The notes: a model not told the origin generated them from the letters alone. DNA of 64,000 nt from Hirsutella rhossiliensis (GCF_020360975.1 NW_025408667.1:7688001-7752000); one strand, 5' to 3'; positions 45,801-57,493 are shown, counted from the stretch's first letter. Numbers and translations are program-made.

Positions 45801-47334
45801 GCGAGATATGCCTCTGGCTCTGGAGATGGGGCTGTTATGCATTGCTGCTGCTGCTCGAGGCTGATGAAGAACCCACCTGTCCACCATTCTCATCTGCTTT
45901 GCAGTTAACTACTCTTATGTTGCGTCCCTTCGTACATACCGCCTCTTCAGCCTCATGAGATGCGGCCCCCTTTCTCTCCAGTTGTCTCCACCGGCCCGCC
46001 CTCGTCAACCCCGAATCCATAGTCTCACCCCTTCGTCTTTCGGGAACCCTGTGGGTTCCTCGGTCATCTTCCCAAAGAGCTTTGTCTAGGGTAGATGGGG
46101 TAAGGACGAGTAAGACAGTACTGTAGGCTTGGCTTACAGTGCAGTAGCAACAACGCTTCCCATGCAAACACAGCACAGGCCTGGACAATATATGCCCTCG
46201 TTCAGCCTCTCTTCGCCTTTCCACCACACCCACGCTCACCTCTCCCCTTCATTCGTCCATCAAGACTGACAACGCGCGTTCCGTCTGCATCACCAGCATC
46301 TCCCGGCTGCAAGCCTGCCCCCAGGTTGCCTGCGCCCGCCCCCAGTACATGCCGCCGTCTTACGCTGCATTCTCATCCTCCTCCCTCCTCCTATGCAGCC
46401 ACATGGGACAGCTCATGTTCTATGTTGTACGGGCGGGGTTTTCGTGGCCATCATACGGTACAGAACAGCCCATGTTTGGCGCTTCCCATAGATAATCCCC
46501 GTTGATTGCGTTGCTGCACGGCTGAATGCACCACCACCGGCCAGACAAGACCAGTCAAGCGATACAGAAGGCCGCCGTACGCAGCCAAATTCACGCCGCC
46601 GTGTCAGTCACAAGACAGGGCCGGCCACCACCATGCATGTCAGATTTCCATTTGCCATTTATCCTACATATTTGCTTGTCGACGGTCACCCCGGTCACCC
46701 CGGCCACCCTCCCCCCTCAGCCCATTTGCTGCTCAAAAGCCTGTGCCATCAGTGATTCCTCGTCTGCGCAACTGTTCACATCACAGCCGCCTTCACCGCC
46801 CAGCCTGCAGCTGCTCGTCTTGGTCTCAACGCCTTCCGAAGCCCCCCCCACCGTCCATCCCTCTCGCGTCAAACATCGCGCGCGTCGTGTGCGAACAAGG
46901 TGTCGTGTCGAAACAGTGACTATTGATGAGCAGAGCCTGGGCCCCCAAGGGGCCATGGCTGGAAGCTACCCGTCCCGTACTCGATTCCCAAACCCGTCCG
47001 TGACACCGCGTCTCTCCAAATCAGACGTCTATGCGCCCCGCGCGCGAGCGGGCCTTTGCCCGGGCTGCGAGACTTGGCCCTGCGGCTCCATCGCCGCGAG
47101 CTCTGCTGGCTGGGATTCCGGAATTTCCCCGGCCCCTGCGGGCTGCTGGGCTTCCGCTGACTGCCGAGACTTTGCTAGCTGTCGAACCCGCGCTGGCTGT
47201 AGTGCCTGGTACGCCCGCAGGGTCGCCTGCGGTATCGACACCTTGTCCGCTGGCGCCTGTCCCTGGGGCTGCGATTTCCCCGTCTGTGCTTTCCCCGGCT
47301 TCGACTTTCGGCAATCCAAAGTAGCATCCGCCTC

Positions 47335-50276
47335 CTAGTGTGGGTGCGTGGCGGCCATGGTGAAGAAGGGGTGCCTCAGCGCGTCTCCTGGCGTGATTCG
47401 CTTCTCCGGGTGCAGCATCAGGCAGCTCTCCAGCAGCTCTCTGAAGAGGTCGAGTTCCCTCCTCTCCTGCTCAGTCATCCCGGCTCCGGCGTCGTAGAGG
47501 CGCGAGGCCAGGCTGCGCATGGGAAACGTCTGCATCTGCCTCACAACCTCCTGCCAGCCCAACCGTTGTTAGCAAGCACTTCCCGACACGTTTGCTATGC
47601 AAGGGGAACAGAGATGCCCGATCCAACAGACAACCAATCCTCGCGCCGACATGGGCTTCGCTCCGGCTTCCAATGTCCGTCTGCATAAGCGCGTGCCTCA
47701 CGCACGACCCGTTGCAACGATGCAAAGGCGGAGTGGAGGCTGCGTCCAAACGAGCACGCGGCCGGCAAAACAAGACCGAATAGACGGACGCTTCTTCCAA
47801 TCCAAGGGGAACGTGGGGGACGACGTACTCTGTGGATGACATAGTCATACTCGACGCTGAGAAAGTTGTTTTTGTCGTCGAAGTGCAACCTCCACAGCTC
47901 TCCGCGCTTGTAGTACTTGGGATTCATGCGACCGCGCACCTCCATCATGGCCTTGAGCATCTGGTTGTTGCTCGAGCCCGGAAACAGAATCTTGCCCGTG
48001 AAGAGCTCAAAGAGGGTGCAGCCAATCGACCAGACATCGATGGCGTAGTCGTAGTCCATGCCGAGAATCACCTCGGGCGCTCGGTAGAAGCGGCTGATGA
48101 GATAGGGCGTAACTTGCGAGTGGGCCGTGGCCGCGTCGTCTCGGTCAATGGCCGTACCGAGATCGCAAACCTTGACCACCTGGCGCGTGTCGTTGATCTA
48201 AGAGAGGTTCTGGTCAGCACACCAGTTCGCCCAGCAAAGGCGGAACGAAGTGGGGGAGAAAGGAGAGGAGATTGTTTACCAAGATGTTGTCCGGCTTCAG
48301 GTCGGCGTGGATCACATGGCTCTTACGCATGTGGTCCAGCGCGGTAAAGATTTGCCAGGCAAACTTGCGCGTCGCATGGAGGCTGATGCCGATCTTGTGG
48401 CCAAACTTGCGCAGGACGTCGCGAAGGTTCATCTCCATGCCCTCAAACACCATGCAAAGATGGCCGCAGTACTCAAACGACTGCTCGAACCGGACAATAT
48501 GCTTCTTGTTGGCCGCGTCCCGTTCGTTTAGCTTGCGCAGAATGGCAATCTCCGTGTACCCTCCCCGGCGAAGGGCGTAGTTGTTGCGCATAATCTTGAT
48601 GGCAACCGTCTTGTTGGTCACAGTGTCGGTGGCTCGGGCGACGCGGGCAAACACGCCCTGGCCGAGGGTCGCTTTGATCTCGTAGCGCTCTTTGAGCAGT
48701 TCGCCGATGCGGATCTTGTAGTAGCCGTCCTTGTCGTCGCCCTCGAGTATGCCGCGCTGCGGGCCGGGAAGCTTGCTGCGTTTCTCTCGCTCAGCGGCGT
48801 AGATTTCCTCGTCAAACTCCTCGGCAAACATGTCGAAGCCATCCCCGCCGTCTTCATCCGCCGCCTCGTCCGGGCCTGCGGCATGGGTGGTGTCGGTAGT
48901 GGGCTGAGGCTCGCCGTGGGCCACGGCCTGGCCATGTCGGCGCCCTTCTCGGCGCTCGTCTTCTTCCATGTCCATGGTCGGGTCGTAGTCGGCAGCCGAG
49001 GGACCGTCGTACTCGCCTGCCACGGCGTTGCCGTATGTGTTCATGAGTCCCTCGTCGCCGAGCACGCTACTGCCTGCCTCGGGAGAAGGCTCGTCGCGGG
49101 TTGCCAGCGAACTCGGCGAGTCGCGGTCTGATACGTTAGCAACTACGAGCGGGTTCCGCAGGAATCGTCTAAGCTTACTGGTGGTGGTAGCAGGCGACTG
49201 AGGAGTGCCGACCTGGGCGGGGGTTAGTGCAGAGGCAGCACCCACAGCCTTGTCAGCGGCATTTTCGACGGCGTGCACCAGCAGCGGGTTCGCCGAGCTG
49301 GGCATGGCCAGGAGCTCTTCACGGCGCTTGCGACGGCGCTCAATCTCGGCCTCTTCGTCGAACGCCTCGGGCATTTCGAAGTCGGGCTCGGGAGAGGGCT
49401 CCTTCTCCTTGGCGGGTGCGCTGTTGCTAGGATGGTTAGCCAGAGTGATGAGCGACTGTTAGATGATGGATAAACATGCTTTTGGGTGGACGTGGTGCGG
49501 TCAGATGCGCGTTGGCCGGGGGCCTTGTTCTGCTGCTGCTTAGACGCGGCCACCTCTCCCCGAGGTGCGTGCTTTGCCTTGACAAAACCCTTCACCCCGT
49601 CGTCGAATCTAGCTGCCAAATGAGTTTTCCCAGTCATGTTGCGGTACTCGCGCGCGGCAGCTGGGCGGCCACCCGGATAGTTGTCGTCGCGTGGGGCCCC
49701 GTCGGGGGAGCGGCTTCGGCGGCGAGAATGACCTGGGCGGCCGTGATTGTCGGCGTTTTCGCGGTCGCGGTCTCGGCGGCCCCGGTTGTGGCTGCCATCG
49801 CGGGGGTTGCAGTGTGGGCTGCGATTGCGGGGGGGTCGACGGGGGTCATGGCTGTTCGAGGCACGTGAGGACGAGCTGTCTAGGTCATCATACGAGATAC
49901 GGGATCGTCGATAGTCGCCGCGCGAGGGCCCATTGTCGTAGTAATCATTGCCGGGTCTCGAGTTACGATCCTGCCCATGAGCCGAATAGCCGTTTCGAGG
50001 ACGATTGTCGTGGCGAGCACGGGGCTGCCTCGGGTCGTGGTCTCGGCCAGGGGGGTAGTAGTGGTCACCGTCGTCGCGCGATCTCTTAAAGCTTCGCAGC
50101 GGAGGGCTCTGGCGAGACGAGGCGCTGGCGCGGGACACATGGTCAAGAGTCGGAGACGAGTCCGTGGGTCTGCCTCGAGGGTCAACACCGATTTCTGCCC
50201 GAGAATGCTGGTGCGATGCCTTCAAGTCCCCAGTTCCGTCATCTCGAATCTCGCCCTCGTCGGTGCTCGACGACAT
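47335..50276 (-). CDS. prp4: Prp4-type spliceosomal protein kinase
   Basis: Exons by my reading: 50276..49596 (joint tentative), 49455..49179, 49127..48280, 48197..47829 and 47550..47335, about 796 aa. The first 230 residues are an RS/RD/RN-rich, disordered arm that ends in THLAARF, a phrase I associate with Prp4 proteins. An acidic linker follows, then the kinase domain: ATLGQGVFARV, VAIKIMRNN, MVFEGMEMNLRDVLRKFG, catalytic loop IHADLKPDNIL (HAD for HRD) and CDLGTA for DFG, then YLISRFYRAPEVILG. HAD plus DLG is diagnostic of Prp4/PRPF4B, which phosphorylates Prp6 and Prp31 to activate the tri-snRNP/B complex in the nucleus. Intron 2 (49178..49128) is 51 nt and free of stops, but has GTAAGC, TGCTAAC and CAG. 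The last intron is 278 nt, long for this window. Confidence 0.93.
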
Positions 50277-51072
50277 GATGACGGTGATGAGAGAGGGAAG
50301 GAGAGTGGCAAGGGTAATAGGAAAGTGTCAGCGAGCGATCTGTAGAAACGACACACGCGGACTGAAGGAAGCGTCCAACCAGATGAGCGATGAGTCGTCC
50401 GAGAGGCTCAGGCTCTGCAGGGAGCTCTATGAAGGGAGGGAGGTGGAGGAGGAGGTGGCACAGGAAGAGGAAAGGTGACGAGTGAAGTGGTGTAAAGCTA
50501 AAGATGGGAGTGCAGATGGGAGGCAAGCGGGGAAGATGAAGAATGGGGACGAGGAGGAAAAGAAAGCTCGAGTGCCAGGAGCTAGAGAGCAGCAGCAGCA
50601 GCGGGCGGGGACGGGAACGCCAAGCACAGAGGCCGCCGCTGAGATGGAGGAACTCAGAGCAGCTCTGGAGATTGATGCCTTGAGTTGTGCAGAGAGGTGG
50701 CGATGGGGAGAGGAAGAGGAGGCGGAGGCGGAGGCGGAGGAGGAGAAAAAGGTCGTGATGTTTTTTGGAAACGCGAGGTCCTGCAGCTGGCGGTTGGCGT
50801 TCAGAGGTACGTACCCGCACGCGCAAGTGACACACAGCTGCAAAGTGCATTACATAAGACGCCGCCCCGCCGGGTTCTCCCCACCTCGCTCACCGCCTGC
50901 CTAAATTACCCCACTCGAGGAAAAAACCGCTGCGGAGCCTCAGATCTCAGGTCTTGACTGTCTGGTTTACTGCCACTGCCTGAAACACTCTCGTCTCTGT
51001 GTCTCGTCACCGTCGTCATCGTTGACGCCTTTGTTTATTGTCAGAAGACCCGTCTGTTGACAGAAGAAGAAA
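50277..51072. other. Divergent intergenic region (Prp4 / Tma7)
   Basis: No gene. The left part is CT-rich on the minus strand, as expected for the Prp4 leader, and carries a GTACGTAC at 50807-50814. The right part is the Tma7 promoter. Confidence 0.5.
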
Positions 51073-51399
51073 ATGGGTGGCGGCAACCGAGAAGGCAAGT
51101 TGTACCCGCTGCGCTCTTAACGCTCAACGCTGCTAACCGAGTCTACAGGCGGCAAGGCCAAGCCCTTGAAGCAGCCCAAGAAGGCGGACAAGGACCTCGA
51201 CGAAGACGACAAGGCCTTTCTCGAGAAGAAGCGCGCAGGTACGACGGCCGATGGCACAGGCACCGTCTCCACACTCGATGGCTGACCCCTTGACCCTTTT
51301 GCAGAGGAAAAGGCGCGCAAGGAGATGGCGGCCAAGGCCGGCGGGAAGGGCCCGCTTAACACGGGATCGCAGGGCATCAAGAAGAGCGGCAAGAAATGA
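51073..51399 (+). CDS. TMA7: Tma7, translation machinery-associated protein, three exons
   Basis: The exons are 51073..51094, 51149..51238 and 51305..51399, together 68 aa. Exon 1 encodes only MGGGNRE and one base of the next Gly codon. Exon 2 gives GGKAKPLKQPKKADKDLDED and continues to EKKRA. Exon 3 ends GSQGIKKSGKK. The Lys-rich body, the (D/E)LDxED core and the terminal IKKSGKK are the Tma7/CCDC72 family pattern, and the length matches (about 64 aa in yeast). Tma7 co-purifies with ribosomes; its exact role is unclear. Intron 1 is notable: the only donor that preserves the frame is GCAAGT after GAAG, making a GC-AG intron of 54 nt, with branch TGCTAAC and acceptor CTACAG. Intron 2 is ordinary (GTACGA...GCAG, 66 nt). 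Confidence 0.93.
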
Positions 51400-52167
51400 G
51401 CGACGACCCTGCTGCTACCTCTATGCCGGACACAGACGGAACATGGCGCTCTGTGATGGCTTGGAGGCAGAGATGGAAGGGGGGGCTAGAACTTGGGCGA
51501 AGGTGACGGCGTAGAAATGACGGCTGTCCTTTGGTTTTGCGTTTGTCTATATCCGTACACTGATTTGATACCACGAATGTTGCTGCGCTGTCCTCTTCGG
51601 GATAACGAGAATCGAGGCTCGTCGAGGCGGTAGAGTTTCCCGGGCTGACTGTATCACGGCTGAAACTGGACGTGTCGTTTGCCTCTGGAAACACAGAGCA
51701 CGCTCGGGCGCCGTCGAGTGGGGACTCCGTTAGGCGCCGGGGCCTCTGCATTTCCATGCTACTCTTGGAACAAGCCACCCGCCATTCGCCCGTTTCCGGG
51801 AACCCTTTATCATTATGAGAGTGCAGGAGCGAAGCGTGTTTTAGCCGCAATGTACCCGTCGACGCCTGGACTCGACGTGGCCGGCCGGGCCTTCATGTGA
51901 ACACCTTCATGTGAACAGGCCCTCTCGTCTGCACGAGAGAGCGGAAAATGGGCCGAGGTCGTATTCGTAGACGACGCGGCGCTTCGTCAGCAGCCGCGCC
52001 CTCTTTTTGCCTCGGACGTGCGCCGTCTTTGGGGCGCTTTGTTTTCCACGTGCCGGTCCCCAACAAATTGGCCCCTTGTTACATTGTACAGCAGGCCATA
52101 AAATGGAATTGTCGAGAGACCCAAAAGCCAAAAACGAGGCCGACCGTTTCATCCAGAAACGCTCGTG

Positions 52168-52175
52168 TATATAAA
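52168..52175 (+). promoter_or_regulatory. TATA box of the PAQR gene
   Basis: TATATAAA about 185 bp upstream of the ATG at 52358. Confidence 0.55.
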
Positions 52176-52249
52176 GTCAAAGACTCCGGTGCCCGGGGCT
52201 GCTGTGGATTCTTGTTCATCTGGTCCTTGTCGCTGTCGAAAAGCATTGT

Positions 52250-52316
52250 CTCACTCACTCACTCACTCACTCACTCACGCACGTACTCACCCGCTGTACT
52301 CACTCACTCACTCACC
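52250..52316. repeat. CTCA tetranucleotide repeats in a 5' leader
   Basis: Two blocks of (TCAC)n, at 52250-52278 and 52299-52315, lie between the TATA box and the start codon of the PAQR gene, so they are probably transcribed. Confidence 0.85.
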
Positions 52317-52357
52317 CACCCCCCACAGGCCACATCTACAGAACCTCAACCCGCACA

Positions 52358-53476
52358 ATGGCCGCCTCCCAGGTCGACTCCCAGCAAAACGGGGCCGCGC
52401 ACCAGCACCTCCGCCAGCGCCGCACCTCAACCACCGCGACCGCAACCGAAGCCATCGTCCATGCCGTCAAGACCCTCGAGAAGAAAGCAGAGTCAACGCT
52501 CCTCCTCCTCTGGGACGACCTGCCCGCCTGGCGTCGCGACAACGCCTTCATCCTCTCCGGCTACCGCAGCGCCACCCGCGGCTCCTACGCCCACGCCCTG
52601 CGCTCCCTCTTCTACCTGCACAACGAATCTGTCAACATCTGGTCCCACCTTGTCGGCGCCCTCGTCGCTGCATCTGCCGCCGCCTACCTCTACTGCGCCC
52701 TCCGCCCGCGCTATGCGTCCGCCTCGCCCGCCGACCTCGCCGTCTTCTCGTGCTTTTTTGGCGGCGCCGTCTTGTGCCTCGGCATGAGCGCCACCTTTCA
52801 TGCCCTCATGGATCATAGCGAGGAGGTGGCCCGCTGGGGGAACAAGCTCGACTACACGGGCATTGTCGCCCTCATCATGGGCAGCTACGTGCCGGCATTG
52901 TATTATGGGTTCTTCTGCCAGCCTGCCCTGCTTACCGTCTACCTGTCTGTGGTGAGTCGATGCTCCTCGAGAGTATAGTGGTATGTAAATGTACATGTAT
53001 CCCTAACCTTGTTTCCCGGTCAGATATCCCTCCTCGGCGCCGGATGCGCCGTCGTCTCCTGGATAGAGACGTTCCGCACGCCTGCCTGGCGCCCCTACCG
53101 AGCCGCCATGTTCATCGGCCTCGGCCTGTCGGGCGTCATCCCCGTTGTCCACGCCATCACTGTTCACGGCTACCAGGTCGTCGAGGACAGGATGAGCATC
53201 TCCTGGGTCATTGCCCACGGCGCCATGTACATCTTTGGTGCCGTCCTCTATGCAGTGAGCCCACTGAAGTGCGCCTGTCCCCCCGAGACTGAGGACTGAC
53301 CTGAACAGGTTCGCTGGCCAGAGAGGAGCTTCCCCGGGGCCTTTGACATCTGGGGCAGCTCCCACCAAATCTTTCACTTCTGTGTCCTGCTTGCCGCGGC
53401 GACGCACTTTTGCGGCATGATCAAGGCTTTTGACCACCATCACACCGTCATGGGATCGCAGTGTCCGATTGAGTGA
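52358..53476 (+). CDS. PAQR / hemolysin III family (Izh-like) membrane protein, three exons
   Basis: The exons are 52358..52951, 53024..53254 and 53309..53476, phase-0 joints, 330 aa. A cytosolic N-terminus of about 75 residues leads into the family's first motif (FILSGYRSATRGSYAHALRS, then NESVNIWSHLVGAL). The Ser/His motif follows (LGMSATFHALMDHSEEVARWGNKLDYTG), and the last motif is FDIWGSSHQIFHFCVL near the C-terminus. The His and Asp residues of these motifs coordinate zinc in adiponectin receptors. Seven membrane spans are expected. Fungal Izh-type members affect zinc homeostasis, sterol metabolism and sensitivity to osmotin-type defence proteins. The gene has a TATATAAA box and a CTCA-repeat leader. 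Its stop codon lies 37 bp from the stop of the opposing Tfc6-like gene. Confidence 0.94.
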
Positions 53477-53513
53477 TTGTCCAACCAGCGAACGGGTAGT
53501 CCTCGTTCGCCAC

Positions 53514-53710
53514 TCAGCGAGCGTTCTCAAGTCCGAGATCCAGCACGCGCACCAGCCCCGACCCCAGAGCCGCCGCCGCCCAGCAGCCGAAGCCTGGGTT
53601 CGGGTTCCACTCGACCGCCGTGATCCTCGTCAGGGGCTCGTGCAAGATGCCGCGGGTCGGGTCCATGAGGGAAAACGGCTCGTCGCCACCGCCCCCCGCT
53701 TCATCGGCTC

Positions 53711-53745
<35 letters not shown>

Positions 53746-55928
53746 TCCTTTTTCTTGCCCTTCTTGGCCCCTTTCTTGGCCGTGGGCGCCCTGCCCTCGG
53801 ACATGGCGTGCAGATTCTTTTCCATGGTGAACCCGTGCAGAATCCTCGACGCCCCGCGTGCCGGCGCGGGCGAGTCCCGGGGCATGAGCCCGGGGGGCCG
53901 GTGCTCGTGCTGGAAGATGCGGATGCGGTCCTGGGCGGGCCGGCGGGCCTTGAAGAGCTCGCACTGCGGGTTCAGGCTCCATAGGGACCCGTCTGAGGTG
54001 CCGACGAGGAGGTAGGGGTGGGTGCGGCCGACGGCGATGCACGAGAGGAAGCACTCGCCGGTGAAGATGCGGCGGACAATGGGGAAGTGGCGGTGGTGGA
54101 CGAAGCCGACCATGGTGTTGAGGGCGTTGGCGGACGGGTACGAGGAGAAGAAGCCGAGCACGTGGTCGCTCCAGGCCAGCATGTTGGGCTGGCTGTTGAC
54201 AGCGTTGATCTGCACCTCGGTCGTCTCGCAGCCGGGCGAGCACACGTCAACGAGCTTGACGGAGCCGCCGACGGGCGACGAGGCCACCAGGTACGGCATC
54301 GTCGGGGCACCCGTGGCCACGTCGACGACCTCGCTGTGGTGCACGGGGTGCCGGCCGAGGAGGCGCGCCGGGTGGATGGACCACAGGGCGAGGGAGCCGT
54401 CCGAGTAGCCGACGACGAGCCGGTTGTACGTGGCCCAGGCCATGGATGTTGCCTTAATGCCGTCTTCGTCCCACAGGGCCAGGGTGGCGAGCGGTTCTTC
54501 AATCTTTTCTGGGCTCTATTGTAAGCATGACGTGAAGATGCCTTGAAGATGATGGAAAATGGAAACGAAAGTCCCAACCGTACCGTATGCCCCGTCTGTG
54601 TCCTCGTCGCCAATCTCCAAGACATGCACGCTTCCATCGCCGCAGAGAACGGCCAGATGCCCACCGGCAGGACTCCACCTCACCCTGCGCGCCCGCCCGC
54701 CGTCGAAGCAGAGCCTCCTGCGCAGCGTCGGGCGCTGGCGGGTCGAGGGCCTGACGATGCCGTTGGCCAGGCGCTCGGCGCCCAGGGCCCAGAGCTGGAC
54801 GATGCCGTGGCGCTGAAAGTCGGGTTTCTGGTGCTCCGTCTCATAGTCGTACGTCTCCTGGTCGACGTGCGGGACGACGGCTAGGGCGAGGAGCTGGCTC
54901 TGCTGGGGGTCCTGTTGATCGCTCGGCGCCCAGTCCATGCCGACGACGATGCCGCCAGCGTCGATCATCCAACCAATGGGGACTTTGTCGTCGTCTTCGT
55001 CTTCGTCTTCGTCTGATGCTTCGCTGTTGTTGCTGTCGCCTTGGTCAAGGGGGACTCCCGCTCGCGACAGGCAACACGCATCGCCGGGCCGAAAGGTAAC
55101 GACGCGCTGAGCCGGATAGGGCCCCAGGAGAACGGAAAGGGGGCGATCCGGGAGCATGTAGGGCGCCGCCGCGCTTTCCGTCAAGATCCTGGAGGCGGCA
55201 AAGGATGCGGTCCCGAGCTGGGCGCGCCACTGCCGGGCCAACTCGCCCTCCCTATCGGCGGCGCCTGGACTCAGCCAGAGATTTTTTTCGCCAAGAGGAC
55301 GCCACTCGTCGCCGTCATCGTCGCCGTCGCCGCCTACGGGCACGACCTCTCGCGGCAGGACCTTTGGGGGCAAGACGGGCCATGCGGTCCAGCGGTCGAG
55401 TAGGCGCTGGGTGTCGCGGACGGCGTCCTGGTGCGGGCCGAACCACATCTTGATGAGCGACTGGCCGCGCAGACAGCGGTCGTAAGGGCCGATGTAGCTC
55501 TTGACGGCGTGGCTGTCGGAGGGCACGGGCTCGAGTTCGCGGTAGGTGGCCGGGCCTGCGGCGGCGCGATGGGCCTTGAGGGCCTTGACGGAGGGCTTCT
55601 TGACGCGGCGGCGGGACGGTTTCTGCTGCTCCGTCTCTGCCTCTGCCTCTGCCTCTGCGTCCGCCTCTGCCTCTGCATCTGCCTCTGCGTCCGCCTCTGG
55701 ACCCGGAACTGGACCTGCTACGTCTTCATCTTTGTCGTCGTCGCCCTTGTCGTCATTCTTGTTGGCGGCAGCAGCATCGTCAAAATCTGCGTCCCTCGCG
55801 TCATCGTCGGCGACGGTTTTTTTGCGGCGTCGGGGCGGCGCCTCTGCCTCTGCCTCTGCCTCGCTGCTCTCAAAGTCGTATTTTTCAACAGTGTAGCTCT
55901 TGGTGCGGTTCGAGCGCCGTGTCCTCAT
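53514..55928 (-). CDS. TFIIIC subunit Tfc6/Sfc6-like WD-repeat protein, two exons
   Basis: Exon 1 is 55928..54584 and exon 2 is 54508..53514. They join in frame using the acceptor CCCAG at 54509-54511 (a nearer TAG acceptor would create a stop), giving 779 aa. The N-terminal 150 residues are highly charged, with an (EADAEA)n tract. A conserved-looking entry motif follows (SYIGPYDRCLRGQSLIKMWFGP). The rest reads as WD40-type blades: WMIDAGGIVVGMDWAP, RRVRWSPAGGHLAVLCGDGSVHVLEI, YNRLVVGYSDGSLALWSI, PYLLVGTSDGSLWSLN. A Lys-rich then Asp12 loop is inserted near residue 690. This resembles the Tfc6/Sfc6 subunit, which contacts the B box and recruits Pol III. The fold is well supported; the Tfc6 name is a moderate call, and another nuclear WD protein is the alternative. 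Confidence 0.85.
55635..55699. repeat. Coding hexanucleotide repeat (GCCTCT-like)
   Basis: About eleven units of CTCTGC / GTCCGC on the plus strand. On the minus strand they encode the Glu-Ala/Asp-Ala tract of the Tfc6-like protein. Confidence 0.9.
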
Positions 55929-56355
55929 CTTTGTGGCAGAGTCATGCAGCGCGCCTGTCGATGAGCCGAGTTGTGAGGTCGAGTTAATAAGGTCTAGTGC
56001 GGAAGCTCCAATTTACAGGCCATCAACCACTGTAGCGGGAGCGCCGGTGGGGCTCGTGATCCTGACCTCAACTTCAACCTCGAGTCTCGCCTCACCGTGA
56101 TCGACTCGAATAGAATATCAAGTTTTGCTTCGCACTGCCTTGCAAGACTCACTCCGAACTCTCAAATGGAAACTTTTCTCCCCCCCCCATTGACCAGTGC
56201 TTTTCTCCCCTCTCCATCCATTCTTTCCACCACTTCATCCCTTCGACTCTCGAGAAGTGGTAGAAATCGCCCTCAACCGATCCAAGTCTTCTCGACCGTT
56301 TGATGTTTCCCACCTTCAAGTTCCCTAAAGCAACGACCCCGGACACTTAGAAAGC
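55929..56355. other. Intergenic between two minus-strand genes
   Basis: No gene. It contains the Tfc6-like promoter and the 3' flank of the BTB gene. Confidence 0.5.
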
Positions 56356-57493
56356 CTACGGCTCCCAATCATGAAGAAACACAGCCCATGGATTCTTCTC
56401 GCCCGTAGGGGATCTGCTTGGACAGCGGTGGCGGCACAAACTGAGGGAGACTTCGCTTTTCTTGAAACAGAGCCTGCAAAGCCCTTTTACCTCTTCCATG
56501 ACGTATGCGATTTCCTTCCTCACATAGCGAGGAACTATGGATCGTGGATGGCGAGAAACGTGCGCGGTTTCTTGACCGGTGCATGGCACTCCGTCCGGGT
56601 GGTCATACTCGACAATGTCGTCTATCCTGTCGAGGACGTGGTGAATGGAATATTTGTATATTTGCCAAGGACAAAACCGCTTCTGAGCGCACATAACCCA
56701 TTGTTGAGCCCGCCTGCTTTCCAGATGGCATGTGCAAACATCTTCATTGTCGTCTGTCAAGACGCAATCAAACGCGCAGTAAACTTTGCAAGCAATGAGT
56801 CCTCGAATTTCGGATCGGGCCTCCTCCAAAGCTACTACATAGAATTGGTCAGCTGTTGTTCTTGCTCAGCGTGGTGCTTGCGGTTCCGAGGTAATCTTAC
56901 AGATCAGCGGCCAAGCAATTTCGTGCGACATAGCCCACGAGTTCTCGAAACGATCCAGAGTGCATTAAAAGCAGCTGGCGGCTCACTTTGTCGAAGCTAC
57001 CATCCAGGTCCATCTCGTACGCGGCGAGAAGAAGATCCCAGAGAAGCTCACTATTCTGGAAGCCGGAGAGTTTCTCGATCCAAACCTCTGCTGTGAAAAC
57101 AGCCCGCGGCAAAGCATTGTATTTGCGAGCAGCTTTAGCCAAGGCAAGTATCTCTCTCGAGCTGGGCGTATGCTTCAAGGTTGTAGCGCAGTGCAGAATA
57201 TTACAGAGAAGGGCGATAGTCCCTGCATTATCGTCTGGGAGGCTCAGCTCAATAGGGCGTTTATTGGCTTCCCGAGGACTGGCATTGGGCCTGCTGCCAA
57301 GCAAAACGTGAAAGACACTTGAGCCTTCATGCATGACTTCGGAGTGGACTCGAATCCGGCGTCTCGATTCGCCGACCAAGAGTATCAGATCACCACGTGT
57401 GGCAATGAGAATATCAATGCCCACGTCGTCTCCTGACGGAGAAGACTCGTCAACGTCGGAGTCAGTGATAATAGCGGCGCGGCGCTTGGGCAT
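56356..57493 (-). CDS. BTB/POZ domain protein, two exons
   Basis: Exon 1 is 57493..56901. The most consistent second exon is 56860..56356, across a 40-nt intron with donor GTAAGA and a weak AAG acceptor, giving about 365 aa. The start is the ATG at 57493; it follows a long pyrimidine-rich leader. A short acidic N-terminus (TDSDVDES) leads into a BTB fold at about 27-125: ATRGDLILLVG, RIRVHSEVMHEGSSVFHVLL, LPDDNAGTIALLCNILHC, ILALAKAARKYNA. The C-terminal half has YVVALEEARSEIRG, which I associate with this fungal BTB family, and several Cys. Fungal BTB-only proteins are a large, variable family; some act as Cul3 adaptors, most are unknown. The gene lies next to the RIP-affected block, and its codon bias is weaker than in the left half of the window. 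Confidence 0.85.

Larger units (their letters stand above)
40883..47334. other. Gene-poor interval (6.5 kb)
   Basis: No gene recognised. It includes GAG-rich and G-run tracts at 41969-41981 and 42287-42298 and a 12-bp repeat at 45767-45800. An Ala/Gln/Pro-rich open stretch at 47021-47319 lies just after the Prp4 stop. I treated that stretch as 3' flanking low-complexity DNA, though an alternative 3' exon cannot be ruled out. Confidence 0.4.
51400..52357. other. Intergenic, Tma7 3' flank and PAQR promoter
   Basis: No gene seen. It holds the TATA element at 52168 and a CTCA repeat in the leader of the PAQR gene. Confidence 0.5.

Noticed and set aside
46526..47338. Plus-strand open frame of 270 codons running opposite to the Prp4 end
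   Set aside because: Compositionally biased (Pro, Ser, Ala, Cys) and ends inside the Prp4 3' flank. No family resemblance.
54512..54517. ATAG acceptor for the Tfc6-like intron
   Set aside because: Using it brings a stop after five codons; the CCCAG six bases further on keeps the WD-repeat frame.
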